From the NCBI GenBank assembly GCA_001698425.1, contig MBRE01000046.1, positions 34,708-98,707 on the forward strand: DNA of 64,000 nucleotides, in the 5' to 3' direction. A program made the translations under genes and the position numbers. Positions 1 to 8,513 of the stretch are shown one piece after another (the first letter of the stretch is position 1; each line of letters starts with the position of its first letter). The notes beneath the pieces were generated by a model, which was given only the letters and a program-made list of their open reading frames with translations, made no database searches and was not told the origin of the DNA. The DNA comes from Oscillatoriales cyanobacterium USR001. Lineage in GTDB: Bacteria; Cyanobacteriota; Cyanobacteriia; Cyanobacteriales; Microcoleaceae.

Positions 1-442
1 AAACTTCCAACCAATTATCAACTAAATTAAAAATCCAGTAATCAGAAATTCCATCTTCAGCATAGATAGATAACTTTCTTTTTTGGTCATAACTTAAAGT
101 CGAATCAGAAATTTCAACTACTAACAAAATATCCGCAGGTTGCGGGTGAGAAGACAAATAATTATCAGGACGATTTCTGACAATAACTACATCTGGTTGA
201 GGTTCACTATCAGCAGGTAAAATAATCGGTTCCTGTCCCCGCACGCGGGCGCGTTTCCCCAACAGCAGAATTAACTCCTCAACTAGAACTGAGTTGCAAA
301 CAGAGTGTGGTGTCTTTTTAGTCGGCATTTCAATAATCTCTCCACGAATCAACTCAACCCGCTCATCCGGCCCAAAAAACCCCAATTCTCCGAGACGGTG
401 ATATTCAGCCAATGTAAAACGTTTAACAGTAACAGTAGTCAT
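1..442 (-). CDS. Uma2 family endonuclease, C-terminus cut by window edge
   Basis: The reading frame starts with ATG at 442 on the minus strand and runs off the left edge without a stop, so about 147 codons are visible. The N-terminus (MTTVTVKRFTLAEYHRLGE) and the segments QPDVVIVR and ILLVVEISDST are typical of the Uma2/DUF820 family, a PD-(D/E)XK nuclease-fold family greatly expanded in cyanobacteria. The Asp of QPDVV and the Glu of VVEIS would be catalytic metal ligands. The biological role of the family is not settled; many members lie next to repeats or mobile DNA. It is downstream of the psb operon, in the same orientation, but separated from it by a terminator. Confidence 0.85.
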   Translation of the reverse strand, partial: MTTVTVKRFTLAEYHRLGELGFFGPDERVELIRGEIIEMPTKKTPHSVCNSVLVEELILLLGKRARVRGQEPIILPADSEPQPDVVIVRNRPDNYLSSHPQPADILLVVEISDSTLSYDQKRKLSIYAEDGISDYWIFNLVDNWLEV

Positions 443-545
443 ATTCACCTAATATCTCCCTCTGTGTTCTCTGCGTTCTCTGTGGTTAAATCATTCCGAT
501 GCAACGGTCAAAGATATAATTCCTATACATCCTACTATAACAAAA

Positions 546-577
546 TACAAAAAATCCCGCTCGTAAAAGAGCAGGAT
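546..577 (-). terminator. Intrinsic terminator of the rubA-psbJ operon
   Basis: Read on the minus strand, a nine-base-pair stem (569-577 with 554-562, one G-T wobble) closes a six-base loop and is followed at once by a run of six T (549-554). It lies about 90 bases beyond the psbJ stop. Two further small hairpins (around 620-637 and 641-657) lie between psbJ and this site. Confidence 0.75.
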
Positions 578-668
578 CATATCACAAATTAACAAAAAAG
601 TAAAGATTTTCAATTACTTTTACCCTTAAAAAAGGGTTAATTGGGGTAATTAAACCCCAAATTCTTCC

Positions 669-788
669 TTACATAGAAGAACCTAAACCGGAGTAAGCAC
701 CGTAAAAGAAAAGACCCAAAATCGTAAGCACGCCGATGCCAGCAACAGTTGCGACAAGCCACAAAGGAATACGACCAGATTGAAGCAC
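669..788 (-). CDS. psbJ: Photosystem II reaction center protein J
   Basis: A 39-residue single-span thylakoid protein of photosystem II. It is needed for efficient electron flow from QA to QB and for assembly with cytochrome b559. The sequence reads [10 protein letters not shown], followed by one hydrophobic helix and ends [10 protein letters not shown], matching the family in length and in the conserved GRIPLW and [12 protein letters not shown] segments. I chose a GTG start at 788 because AAGAGGTGA lies at the right spacing upstream; an in-frame GTG three codons earlier is possible. It is the last gene of the psbEFLJ cluster, 63 bases after psbL. Confidence 0.93.
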   Translation of the reverse strand: MLQSGRIPLWLVATVAGIGVLTILGLFFYGAYSGLGSSM

Positions 789-851
789 AGCAATCACCTC
801 TTAAATCAAAACTAAGTAAATTCGACTCTCGAAATCCTACGCAAATCCCAA

Positions 852-974
852 TTAGTTAAAGAAATAACTGGAAAACAGGATACCTAAGACAAAAATCAAC
901 AACAAACCCAAATAAAGAGAAGTCCGGTTTAACTCAACAGGCTGCTCATTGGGATTTGGACTACGTTCAGGCAT
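852..974 (-). CDS. psbL: Photosystem II reaction center protein L
   Basis: A 40-residue protein with one transmembrane helix, located at the dimer interface of photosystem II near QA. The sequence begins [20 protein letters not shown] and ends SSYFFN; the polar N-terminus, the [18 protein letters not shown] helix start and the length are all diagnostic of PsbL. It sits between psbF (gap of 9 bases) and psbJ in the conserved order E-F-L-J, so it is co-transcribed. The gene is too short for many ORF callers. Confidence 0.96.
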   Translation of the reverse strand: MPERSPNPNEQPVELNRTSLYLGLLLIFVLGILFSSYFFN

Positions 975-983
975 GATTAACTC

Positions 984-1121
984 CTATCTTTGAATAAACT
1001 GCATAGATGCGATCGCACCTAAAAAGAAAATCGTGGGCACAGCCAGGGTATGAACCGCCAACCACCGCACTGTAAAAATCGGATAAGAAACAGGCTCATT
1101 ATTAGGAACTCTGCTAGTCAT
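984..1121 (-). CDS. psbF: Cytochrome b559 subunit beta
   Basis: A 45-residue beta chain of cytochrome b559 in photosystem II. It has a cytoplasmic N-terminus, then [20 protein letters not shown], where the His of AVHTL (residue 24) is the axial haem ligand shared with PsbE, and a C-terminal FIQR. Length and sequence match the family. It starts 21 bases after the psbE stop and is 9 bases before psbL in the same operon. A HIP1 octamer (GCGATCGC) lies inside the coding region. Confidence 0.96.
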   Translation of the reverse strand: MTSRVPNNEPVSYPIFTVRWLAVHTLAVPTIFFLGAIASMQFIQR

Positions 1122-1142
1122 AATCTCAAACTCCTTTTCAAA

Positions 1143-1394
1143 CTACTTAGCAACAAACTGATCGACTTGTTTTTTAGCTTCAAACCGGTCAGACACGATC
1201 GGTACTTCTTGGCGAGTTTGAGTAAAATACTCATTCGGGCGAGGAGTACCGAACACATCATAAGCCAAACCAGTTTGTACAAACAACCAACCTGCAATAA
1301 ACAGCGCTGGAATAGTGATACTGTGAATCACCCAATAGCGCACGCTTGTAATAATGTCCCCAAACGGACGCTCACCTGTTGAACCACCAGCCAT
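1143..1394 (-). CDS. psbE: Cytochrome b559 subunit alpha
   Basis: An 83-residue alpha subunit of cytochrome b559, essential for photosystem II assembly and protection from photoinhibition. The [20 protein letters not shown] start, the haem-ligand His in [10 protein letters not shown] (residue 25), a single membrane helix and the lumenal [10 protein letters not shown] segment are all family hallmarks. It begins 54 bases after ycf48, whose product helps assemble the same complex. The ATG at 1394 has an AGGAGG Shine-Dalgarno sequence upstream (around 1404-1409). Confidence 0.98.
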   Translation of the reverse strand: MAGGSTGERPFGDIITSVRYWVIHSITIPALFIAGWLFVQTGLAYDVFGTPRPNEYFTQTRQEVPIVSDRFEAKKQVDQFVAK

Positions 1395-1448
1395 TTAGAT
1401 ACCTCCTAAGAAAACATCTCAACACAAAATCTTTATGACATTTTACTA

Positions 1449-2441
1449 TTAAGCAGGTTGCGCCGATCCTTCATATTTCAGAAGAGTTCCGGTTGCGCCA
1501 ATAATAAACCCCTTTTCAGGAGTCATAAAGATCACCTTGTAAAAATTAGCAGGAACATCCTCAACTGCACGGTCTTTTTGCCAAGTTTTCCCGCCATCAA
1601 AACTGCAAAGCAAATTACCGCCGCCGCCGGCTAACCAAATTTCATCGTTTGTCCGGTACGCTAAATCTAGCAAACCCCAACTTGCCCTGCGATCGGGACT
1701 AAAAGGTTCTCCCCATTCATCCCAATTGTCAGGAGCGCTAAATTGAATTTGACCGCCTCTTTCTAACATCCACAAACGCCCATCCTTGCCAAATCCCATG
1801 CTTTGGAGACGGCGAGAACTATTGCGATTGTGGGGAGTCCAAGCAGTTTGTCCTGGTTCCCAAGTTGAGTAAAAATTACCCTTTGACGAAACCGCCACAT
1901 AAGCGCCATCAACAGAACGGCTGATATTACGAACTACCCCAAAAGCTTCTTGTACCAAAGCTTTCCAAGTTTTACCGCCATCATTCGTCTGATAAATTGC
2001 GCCCACATCTGTTGTCATCTCAGCAGATTGTGGTCCCAAAGCTACAATTGTATTTGGAGAACCGGGAAGCTGACTGCTCAAAGCAATGCGAGTCCAAGAT
2101 TTACCTTCATCTTCAGTGTGCAGTAAAACTGAAGGTTGTCCGACAATCCAACCTTCTGCACCTGAAAAACTCACTGAGGAAAAGCGAGATTTGGCATCTT
2201 CTAAATTTAGAGCGATCGCGCTCCAAGTTTCCCCACCATCCTTCGTTTCCAGCAGAGTTGTGTCAGAACCCACAATCCAGCCATGATCGGGATTGCCAGT
2301 AAAAGCAATATCCTGTAAATTCGCCTTTGTTGGCAGAGGAACTACCTTCCAAGGGTTGTAACTCACAGACGGAATCGTGCTACAACCGGCACAGATTAGC
2401 ACAGCCACCAATAAGATTACAATTCTTTGCCAAACTCTCAC
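1449..2441 (-). CDS. ycf48: Photosystem II assembly factor Ycf48/HCF136
   Basis: Encodes a lumen-side beta-propeller assembly factor that binds newly made D1 and its precursor complexes. Repeated GWIVG and DGGKTW segments throughout are the Asp-box-like propeller blades typical of Ycf48. I prefer the GTG start at 2441: it follows the rubA stop by eight bases, has AGGAAA just upstream, and gives MRVWQR, a hydrophobic stretch and a CAGC lipobox-like site, i.e. a lipoprotein of 330 residues, the usual size. A longer frame up to 2504 overlaps rubA. It lies between rubA and psbE in the conserved cyanobacterial order. Confidence 0.93.
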   Translation of the reverse strand: MRVWQRIVILLVAVLICAGCSTIPSVSYNPWKVVPLPTKANLQDIAFTGNPDHGWIVGSDTTLLETKDGGETWSAIALNLEDAKSRFSSVSFSGAEGWIVGQPSVLLHTEDEGKSWTRIALSSQLPGSPNTIVALGPQSAEMTTDVGAIYQTNDGGKTWKALVQEAFGVVRNISRSVDGAYVAVSSKGNFYSTWEPGQTAWTPHNRNSSRRLQSMGFGKDGRLWMLERGGQIQFSAPDNWDEWGEPFSPDRRASWGLLDLAYRTNDEIWLAGGGGNLLCSFDGGKTWQKDRAVEDVPANFYKVIFMTPEKGFIIGATGTLLKYEGSAQPA

Positions 2442-2448
2442 AATTTTC

Positions 2449-2784
2449 CTACTGCAAACCATATAAACTAAGCAACAACAAAAAGCCAGCGGCCAAACCG
2501 CCAAAAATCAGCAAACTTTTCTGGGATTCACTCATCGTATTGACACCAATACCGTAGCGTCGATTTGCCTTAAATCCAGAAACGCCATCAGCTTGGCCAA
2601 TATTTTGAAATCGGGACTTAGGCGCACCGCAAGTCGGACAGCGCCAAATTTCGGGTAAATCCTCAAACGCCATCCCGCGAGGAATATGAGTTTGGGCATC
2701 ACCCTTTCTAGGTTCGTAAACGTAGCCGCAGGCGCGGCATTCGTGTCGATCTAGGGTTTTGAACTGGTTGGCTGAATCGCTCAT
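2449..2784 (-). CDS. rubA: Membrane-anchored rubredoxin
   Basis: A 111-residue rubredoxin needed for photosystem II (and reported also for photosystem I) biogenesis in phototrophs. Two Cys pairs, CRACGYVY (residues 16-19) and CPTCG, bind one iron. After the domain comes a linker and a C-terminal membrane helix (LLIFGGLAAGFLLLLSLYGL), which distinguishes the RubA of oxygenic phototrophs from soluble rubredoxins. It is the first gene of the rubA-ycf48-psbEFLJ operon and starts at the ATG at 2784. Confidence 0.95.
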   Translation of the reverse strand: MSDSANQFKTLDRHECRACGYVYEPRKGDAQTHIPRGMAFEDLPEIWRCPTCGAPKSRFQNIGQADGVSGFKANRRYGIGVNTMSESQKSLLIFGGLAAGFLLLLSLYGLQ

Positions 2785-2841
2785 AGCTCAAGAAAGAGTG
2801 TGTAAGCCAATCTTAGAATAGCTATTAAAGATTATTACAGA

Positions 2842-2989
2842 ATTTAAGCCTGCGATCGCATATCCAGGGAAAAGGGAGGGGCGTGTTTTACCGATGGTGG
2901 GATGGTGAGGGGGTGACAATGGTGCGGGAAGCTTGATGGGTGAAGGGTTGAGGGGCTTTAAGCTGGCTGAAGGTGAGTTTAAGGCGATC
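2842..2989. repeat. Left direct repeat flanking the DpdA-NurA-HerA island (two blocks)
   Basis: Block 1, 2842-2876, is a 35-base sequence identical to 9085-9119. Block 2, 2958-2989, matches 9133-9164 at 27 of 32 positions. Both copies are in the same orientation. On the left the blocks are 81 bases apart, on the right 13. Block 2 reaches the stop codon of the dpdA-like gene. The pair brackets the whole accessory gene group. It may be a duplicated target or a recombination scar. Confidence 0.7.
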
Positions 2990-4046
2990 AGGTAGAGTTT
3001 ATGTAATTTTTTGCCATTTGACTAACTTCTTGCAGAAGTTTATGAATTAAGGGTCGATAAATGGTATTATCTAGGTGTTCTAAATACCAGGTTTCATAAT
3101 CGCCAATTATATTTAGATGTTCTTCAATTTGTCTTGCTTCTTCTAAAAGAACCCATAAGTTATGGGTGGCTCGATTATAAAATCCATAGCCTCCACTTGC
3201 TTTTAATCCTTCTAACCCATGTTGTTGACAACCAGGACATGGGCAGAGTTTCAATTTCTGTTCTTCTTCTGAGCTTAAATATCGACCTCTCCAGTTGCCT
3301 AACTCAGTAACAATACGATCTCCTGTTCCTGGTAATTGAATTAATCCTCTTGCTGCACGATTTCGCCACCCACTAGAATCAACAGAATTAATACCTAGTA
3401 GGGCTGCGATATGTAAAGTTGCTGTTCCTCCAATTCCAAAAATATGCAGTTTTTTATCTGGAAATTGTTGGCGAAAATGAATTAGATTATCTATGATTTT
3501 TTTATAGGTAATGGCTTTAGAGGCACGCAATAAATTAGGAACAATACCACCTAAAGCAATGCAAGGCTTTTTTGATAAACCTTTACTGTTAACTATTTGT
3601 TCTATATATTTTTCTAAAAAATTACTGATATGAACTACTGGAACATAATCCCCTTGATAATAACGAAAGTTCATATTCATAGTTTTTTTAAAACATTCTT
3701 CTTGTTCCTCTAAACTCATTTTAGGAATAGGTATAAAATCTTGAGGGATAGGAAACCAGTCTGGTTTGGCTTCTCTCACAAATTCTGCATATTCTTTAAC
3801 AGGCACTTCTTGATTATTTTTAATAAACGAGAAAGCACCATTGTCAAGATACAATTTAACATTTTTAGGAATACCTAAATGTTCATGTAAGCCTTTTTCC
3901 ATTGCTTTTTTTCTTTGACTAGGCATTTTATGAAAATCAGCATAAGAAATCATCACCGCTTGTAACTCTTTTAAGTGATAGAGCGATGTGGAATCCCACA
4001 CACGGGGTTTTATTCCTTTTAATCCAAAACCAGCGACTATTTGCAC
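2988..4046 (-). CDS. DpdA-like DNA (7-deaza)guanine transglycosylase family protein
   Basis: A 352-residue protein that looks like a tRNA-guanine transglycosylase-fold enzyme of the DpdA type, which in known systems swaps guanine in DNA for a 7-deazaguanine. Visible support: LYLDNGAFS (Asp68) and PQDF (Asp103), LGGI (165-168) and HIFGIGG (201-207) in place of TGT substrate-binding loops, GINSVDSSGW with Asp223 where TGT has its nucleophile, and a zinc site Cys268-x-Cys270-x2-Cys273 with His295. The RNA-binding PUA domain of archaeal enzymes is absent. The GTG start at 4046 lies six bases after the NurA-like stop, so it is translationally coupled. Substrate and product are inferred, not shown. 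Confidence 0.72.
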   Translation of the reverse strand: MQIVAGFGLKGIKPRVWDSTSLYHLKELQAVMISYADFHKMPSQRKKAMEKGLHEHLGIPKNVKLYLDNGAFSFIKNNQEVPVKEYAEFVREAKPDWFPIPQDFIPIPKMSLEEQEECFKKTMNMNFRYYQGDYVPVVHISNFLEKYIEQIVNSKGLSKKPCIALGGIVPNLLRASKAITYKKIIDNLIHFRQQFPDKKLHIFGIGGTATLHIAALLGINSVDSSGWRNRAARGLIQLPGTGDRIVTELGNWRGRYLSSEEEQKLKLCPCPGCQQHGLEGLKASGGYGFYNRATHNLWVLLEEARQIEEHLNIIGDYETWYLEHLDNTIYRPLIHKLLQEVSQMAKNYINST

Positions 4047-4052
4047 TATTTT

Positions 4053-5705
4053 TTAAACTATTTGTTTAAGAAAAGATTGATATTTAGACAAAAGTTTTTG
4101 TTTAACATTTCGAGTTAAACTTTCACCTACATTCTTAGAATATTTATGAGATTGTTGCGTAACAGATGGTATTAAGTAAGTAATTGGGTCGTCACTCATA
4201 AACGAATGATCTTCATCAACTTCAAAACCACAGTATTTTATTGCTGTTAATATTTTAGCAGATATTGTTTCAATACTATCATTATTTTCTGAGAAAAATT
4301 CATAACGTGGGAGTAATTTTGTAGGAGTATTTGAATGACCAACAAAGAACATATAAGTATGAAATATTTTACATAATTGCCTATAAGGTTCTATGTCAAT
4401 ACGACTACCATCTTCTTTGATTTTGTTGCGGTAGCGTTCAAAATATGGTTCTAAGTCATTCAAATTGGCTTTTTCATTGAGAGTAGCCCTAGTGGTAAAT
4501 GATCTACGAATTAAACAAGTACAAATAGTTCTTTTAAGCCCATTTTCAAAAAACTCTGGAGAAGATAGTAACAAAGTCATGGCTTGTCCATCTGTTAAAG
4601 TATAATTTCCAGTTTCCCAATTACTATCTATATATTTAGCAATATACCATTCTACAACAGCACTATATACCTTTAAACGAACATTTTTAGAAACTCCGCA
4701 ATAGATTCGATTAAAATCTCTTGCAGAATTGAGACATTTTAATAATTCTTGAATAGCTTTTTGTGTAAATAGTCCTCGTTTATTATTAATTAGATAATTA
4801 TCTAAATAAGCATCTTGTGGAAATAAACTACCATCTCTAAGAATAATATTAGGACAATCTCTACCAGCATTTAATAAATATTCATGATCGAAAATATATT
4901 GACCTATATCCATCGCTGAAGCAGTACAACGATGAAAATCTTCTGCATCTAATTCATCTTGATAAGATGGATCAATTAACATCCATTGCAGTAAATCTTG
5001 AGTAGGTTCTGGATTAAATCTACCCTTATCAAAAATAGCGTTACCGTTTTCTACTCTAACAATTGCACCAGCAGCATTATTTAACAAAAAAGGAACAGTA
5101 CGATTAAAAAAACGGGCAGGAGTGGGAACTGAACTACGATGTTGACTTACATCTGAAGAACCTATTAAAAAGTTGCCATTATTCCATAAGCTATCATCAC
5201 TTTCAATTGAATTAAGAAAATATTTTCCAACAATATGAGTGGCAAGATGTTGTTTAATTAATTCTTCATTTAATTCAACTTTCCAGTTGCGATTTCCTTT
5301 GGGTGGAGGAATAATGTTAACTTGTTCTTTTGTCATTCCAAAACCACGAATAGCAACTTGTTTGAGAAGTTTTGCTAAACGTTCCGATTGGGTTGAATTT
5401 TGTTTTATTTGTTCTCTTAAGTCCTTGAAAAACTCAAAATACAATTCTCTAGGATCTTTTTGGGACAAATGTTCTCTTGCAGTTTTAATGGTGGTTTCCC
5501 ACTGATCTTGAGCTTTAACCAATTGACTCATATACTCAAGAGTTTTTTCAAATGGATCGTGATTTTTTAGAGGATCATAACTATTAACTTGCTCACGATC
5601 CAAAATTTCATATCCTTCATTATCCTGATTTAAAATTTGATCAAAGTCTATCTCTAACTGTATATAGGGTGATTGAATATTGCTGGATTTTTTCTTGCGA
5701 GGCAT
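4053..5705 (-). CDS. NurA-like nuclease
   Basis: A 550-residue protein with two motifs expected of NurA nucleases: an Asp in LIGSSDVSQHR (Asp185) and ILRDGSLFP (Asp291), the latter matching the DGSL metal-binding motif. It is longer than archaeal NurA, with about 150 extra N-terminal residues predicted to be helical and charged. NurA acts with HerA as a 5'-3' nuclease in DNA end resection, and HerA-NurA pairs also occur in anti-phage systems. The start codon is one base after the HerA-like stop. The assignment rests on these motifs and on the HerA neighbour; overall similarity cannot be scored here. Confidence 0.66.
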   Translation of the reverse strand: MPRKKKSSNIQSPYIQLEIDFDQILNQDNEGYEILDREQVNSYDPLKNHDPFEKTLEYMSQLVKAQDQWETTIKTAREHLSQKDPRELYFEFFKDLREQIKQNSTQSERLAKLLKQVAIRGFGMTKEQVNIIPPPKGNRNWKVELNEELIKQHLATHIVGKYFLNSIESDDSLWNNGNFLIGSSDVSQHRSSVPTPARFFNRTVPFLLNNAAGAIVRVENGNAIFDKGRFNPEPTQDLLQWMLIDPSYQDELDAEDFHRCTASAMDIGQYIFDHEYLLNAGRDCPNIILRDGSLFPQDAYLDNYLINNKRGLFTQKAIQELLKCLNSARDFNRIYCGVSKNVRLKVYSAVVEWYIAKYIDSNWETGNYTLTDGQAMTLLLSSPEFFENGLKRTICTCLIRRSFTTRATLNEKANLNDLEPYFERYRNKIKEDGSRIDIEPYRQLCKIFHTYMFFVGHSNTPTKLLPRYEFFSENNDSIETISAKILTAIKYCGFEVDEDHSFMSDDPITYLIPSVTQQSHKYSKNVGESLTRNVKQKLLSKYQSFLKQIV

Positions 5706-5706
5706 T

Positions 5707-7248
5707 TTACTTATCCTTTTCTTTTAATTCGTTAATTTCAGCAATCCACTTATCCTGCATTTTTTTGAAAATATCAGGAGTTTTACCACCTTCTGAATCT
5801 TCAGTTGTGCGGGTTCTAATTTTGACCGGAATTGTATGTTTAATACTTTCATAAGTTCCAGAAATTAAACAAGTTCCCTGTGGCATTTTGGGTAATGCTC
5901 GTAACATTTCATCCGTAGCATCTGCTTTGACTCCTTTAATAGCATCTAGTTGATCTGGTTCTAAAGCAAAGACTAATCTAGTATTACATTGACGAATTAC
6001 ACTTTTATCAATATCAACAGGGCTTTGTGTCATTAAAACCATGCAAATTCCATGATGTCTTCCTATTCTTACTCCTTCCCGAATAATTTGTTTACAAGGA
6101 CTACCTTCTCCCTGGGGAACAAATAAATGTGCTTCATCAACTACTGCTACATAAGGAGGTATATGCCCTTTTAATCTCAAATTTTGTAGTTCTCTCAAAA
6201 CTGCTGTTGCTATAGATTGAAGTTGTTTTGAAGTTAAATTTTTACAGTTAATAGATAAACAGGGGTACATTAGTTTTCGCCAATCTGCAACACCATCTCC
6301 AAAGATTTTATAACCATTTATACTACCTTGCAATCTTCTTGTAACTGTATCAATTACTCTTGGTAATTCTGCTTTTTTTGCTACATATTTTTCCGCTGTT
6401 TCTGGAACTTTATCAATCATATCTTTCAGTCTGAATTTTGCAATATCATCATTTTGTAAATTAGTTTGTAAGTCCCCGAAAACTTTACTGACGATATCAC
6501 GCTGTAAATCACTTTTCTGCATAGCAGATGGTAGTAAATCTAAAAGCTCGGATTCAGTTAATGATGAGATACGAATACTAAAATCTTTCCCTGGTTCAAC
6601 TACTTGCCCACCATTTTTAATAACAAATTGTGAATATTCATCTTGAGTATCAATAAAAACAACTGGTAACTTATGTTTAATTAGTTCTTCCGCCACAACC
6701 CCCATTGCATAACTTTTACCACTTCCTGTAGTTCCACAAATAAAGAAATGTCTTTGAATTGCTTGTTTATTAAGAATAATATCTGTTTTAACTCCTCCTA
6801 CTGTTTCACCCAAATATAAACCTTTATCTTGCTTTTCCTCTATTCCTAAAACACGGACTACTTCACTAGAATCAGCAATAAAAACCTCTGCCAGAGAATT
6901 AGGTAAATTTTGAGGCGATCTAATTTCTTTGCCGATAATTTCTTCTATCAAATCAGCTTCAACCACACGAGAAATGTCTGTACTATGTTCTTCTGGCATC
7001 GAGGGAAGAGGAAGACGTAAATTATCACTAACTGTTACGCCAGCTACACTTGCATTTGGGTTCTTTTCATAACCACTACGAATACGTCCAATCAAAAGCG
7101 TTTTTTCACCTTCTCTGGACACATTCATTTTTACCAATGTACCCGGTTTGACATCTTTTCCAGCTTTTAATTTAATGCGTACTGTTTCAAAAGTTGGGGT
7201 TTCTTGATCGGAAATTACAGTTCCTATAGGATAAGACTTATTATTCAT
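5707..7248 (-). CDS. HerA-like DNA translocase ATPase (HAS-barrel)
   Basis: A 513-residue FtsK/HerA-superfamily ATPase. The N-terminal 90 residues fit a HAS barrel. Walker A is FICGTTGSGKSYA and Walker B is VAVVDEAH, followed by the sensor segment MVLMTQSP and an arginine-finger candidate in QCNTRLVFAL. Such hexamers pump DNA into a NurA nuclease ring. An upstream extension to 7293 is open, but I chose the ATG at 7248 because it has AGGA eight bases upstream and lies just after the stop of the DUF6884-like gene. It is the second gene of the four-gene operon. Confidence 0.85.
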   Translation of the reverse strand: MNNKSYPIGTVISDQETPTFETVRIKLKAGKDVKPGTLVKMNVSREGEKTLLIGRIRSGYEKNPNASVAGVTVSDNLRLPLPSMPEEHSTDISRVVEADLIEEIIGKEIRSPQNLPNSLAEVFIADSSEVVRVLGIEEKQDKGLYLGETVGGVKTDIILNKQAIQRHFFICGTTGSGKSYAMGVVAEELIKHKLPVVFIDTQDEYSQFVIKNGGQVVEPGKDFSIRISSLTESELLDLLPSAMQKSDLQRDIVSKVFGDLQTNLQNDDIAKFRLKDMIDKVPETAEKYVAKKAELPRVIDTVTRRLQGSINGYKIFGDGVADWRKLMYPCLSINCKNLTSKQLQSIATAVLRELQNLRLKGHIPPYVAVVDEAHLFVPQGEGSPCKQIIREGVRIGRHHGICMVLMTQSPVDIDKSVIRQCNTRLVFALEPDQLDAIKGVKADATDEMLRALPKMPQGTCLISGTYESIKHTIPVKIRTRTTEDSEGGKTPDIFKKMQDKWIAEINELKEKDK

Positions 7249-7264
7249 TAAAAAATTCCTATTT

Positions 7265-8011
7265 TTATAAATCAGAATAGACTTGGATACCAAGTCGCTG
7301 TAAAAGTTGCCTCGCAGCTTGGGAGTGAAACGAACTCACAGGCAACCCAGTTAATTGACTTACCAACCATTTCGGGGAAATTTTTTGGTGATCAATCAAA
7401 ATATACCACGTTTGATAATTATACGGTTTTCCCTTACCCTGTGCTAAGGCTTGACGCGCAACTTCATCAAAATTTACATCCGTTAAGTTAAACTCAATTC
7501 CTTTAAATAAGATTTTATCAGGACGCTGACCATTAGTTATTGGTTCTGAAAATTTCCATGAATTACCGTATAACCACTGATGTAAAATTGATAATTTTCT
7601 GCCTAATGTACCAGTACCAACAGTTACTTCAAGAGAATCAGGCATTATACCAGAGTATCCACTTAGTGCATTAAAATACATCTTTGTAACACAAATCAAT
7701 AATTTCTGGTATGTCCCCTGACTCACGATCGCTTCTAAATTTGTAACAACAGATAAACTTAACTCAGAAGCCAGGGCTTTACTCATCTTTTGATCGTAAT
7801 TGGGAATAACCAGATCGCCACGAATTAATCCAAACTTTGCCGACAATACATATATATCCAGAAGTGTATCAGGTTGTTGCCTTAAGAAACGCCGTAACAG
7901 CCGAAATGATGGCCCATCGTAGCGTTCAATGGCAGGTAAGTCATCCTTCTGTGATCGCTTCGCTTGAGAACAAGATAAAATTAATAAGCGCCGACTTGAA
8001 GACTTACTCAT
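7265..8011 (-). CDS. DUF6884/YaaA-like protein, first gene of the dpdA-nurA-herA operon
   Basis: A 248-residue protein whose first half shows the pattern of DUF6884-type proteins: LLILSCSQAKR near the start, VLSAKFGLI at about residues 59-67, and PNYDQKMSK. The C-terminal part (QTWYILIDHQ, then PVSSFHSQAARQLLQRLGI) looks like a separate small domain and I cannot name it. Relatives of this family occur near nucleic acid modification genes, but no activity can be assigned. An upstream TTG at 8026 is possible; the ATG at 8011 is simpler. Sixteen bases separate its stop from the HerA-like start. Confidence 0.6.
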   Translation of the reverse strand: MSKSSSRRLLILSCSQAKRSQKDDLPAIERYDGPSFRLLRRFLRQQPDTLLDIYVLSAKFGLIRGDLVIPNYDQKMSKALASELSLSVVTNLEAIVSQGTYQKLLICVTKMYFNALSGYSGIMPDSLEVTVGTGTLGRKLSILHQWLYGNSWKFSEPITNGQRPDKILFKGIEFNLTDVNFDEVARQALAQGKGKPYNYQTWYILIDHQKISPKWLVSQLTGLPVSSFHSQAARQLLQRLGIQVYSDL

Positions 8012-8026
8012 TAATTTAATAAACAA

Positions 8027-8172
8027 CTAACTGAGGGATTGGCGATCGCTTTTTCTCTGAAGTCAATTCAGCAGCGTGATCGCTCCTAGCCATTATAATC
8101 GTGAAAATAGCGATTCCCTACAGGATAGCTCCACTTCACGCATCCCCACCGAAAACCCAACTTCCCTGAACT
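8027..8172. promoter_or_regulatory. Divergent intergenic region of the island
   Basis: The 146 bases between the minus-strand operon and the plus-strand small gene pair must hold both promoters. One HIP1 octamer is present near 8043. No clear -35/-10 pair or inverted operator stands out. Confidence 0.3.
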
Positions 8173-8493
8173 ATGTCATCAGGTAGCATCCTAACAGTCA
8201 CAGATGTTCTCAATTTGCTTATCAGTGGAATCGAGAAAACTACCCTGGAAACAGAACTTACTGCTTCAGGTTGGATATCTACTCAAGCTAGAGGTGGCTC
8301 AAAAAGCGGTGCGGGTACAATTTGGACAAGCCTAGACACTCAATACAGTGTCAGAATTATGACTCAACCTGATGGTTCATCCTACGCTCGTGTTTACAAT
8401 GGTCCCGGAGGTGGCGCACCCGCAGAACAACCTCTAAACCCATCAGGTAAACCCGGAAGTCGTGGGGATACCCACTTTATTCTTCTCCATTAA
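8173..8493 (+). CDS. Small protein, possible standalone toxin
   Basis: A 106-residue protein I do not recognise by name. The N-terminal 45 residues are helical; the rest contains GAGTIW, SVRIMTQPDGSSYARVYNG, then a Gly/Pro-rich stretch and RGDTHFILLH at the very end. Conserved Arg, Ser and a late His in a short C-terminal module is the layout seen in small RNase-type tips of polymorphic toxins, but that is only a resemblance. The next gene starts 20 bases downstream on the same strand and could encode its antidote. It begins with ATG; no strong ribosome-binding site is visible. Confidence 0.5.
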   Translation: MSSGSILTVTDVLNLLISGIEKTTLETELTASGWISTQARGGSKSGAGTIWTSLDTQYSVRIMTQPDGSSYARVYNGPGGGAPAEQPLNPSGKPGSRGDTHFILLH

Positions 8494-8513
8494 CCCCATT
8501 TATTCGTTGGACT

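Noticed and set aside
1050..1382. 110-codon plus-strand ORF
   Set aside because: It runs antisense through psbF and psbE, which are certain.
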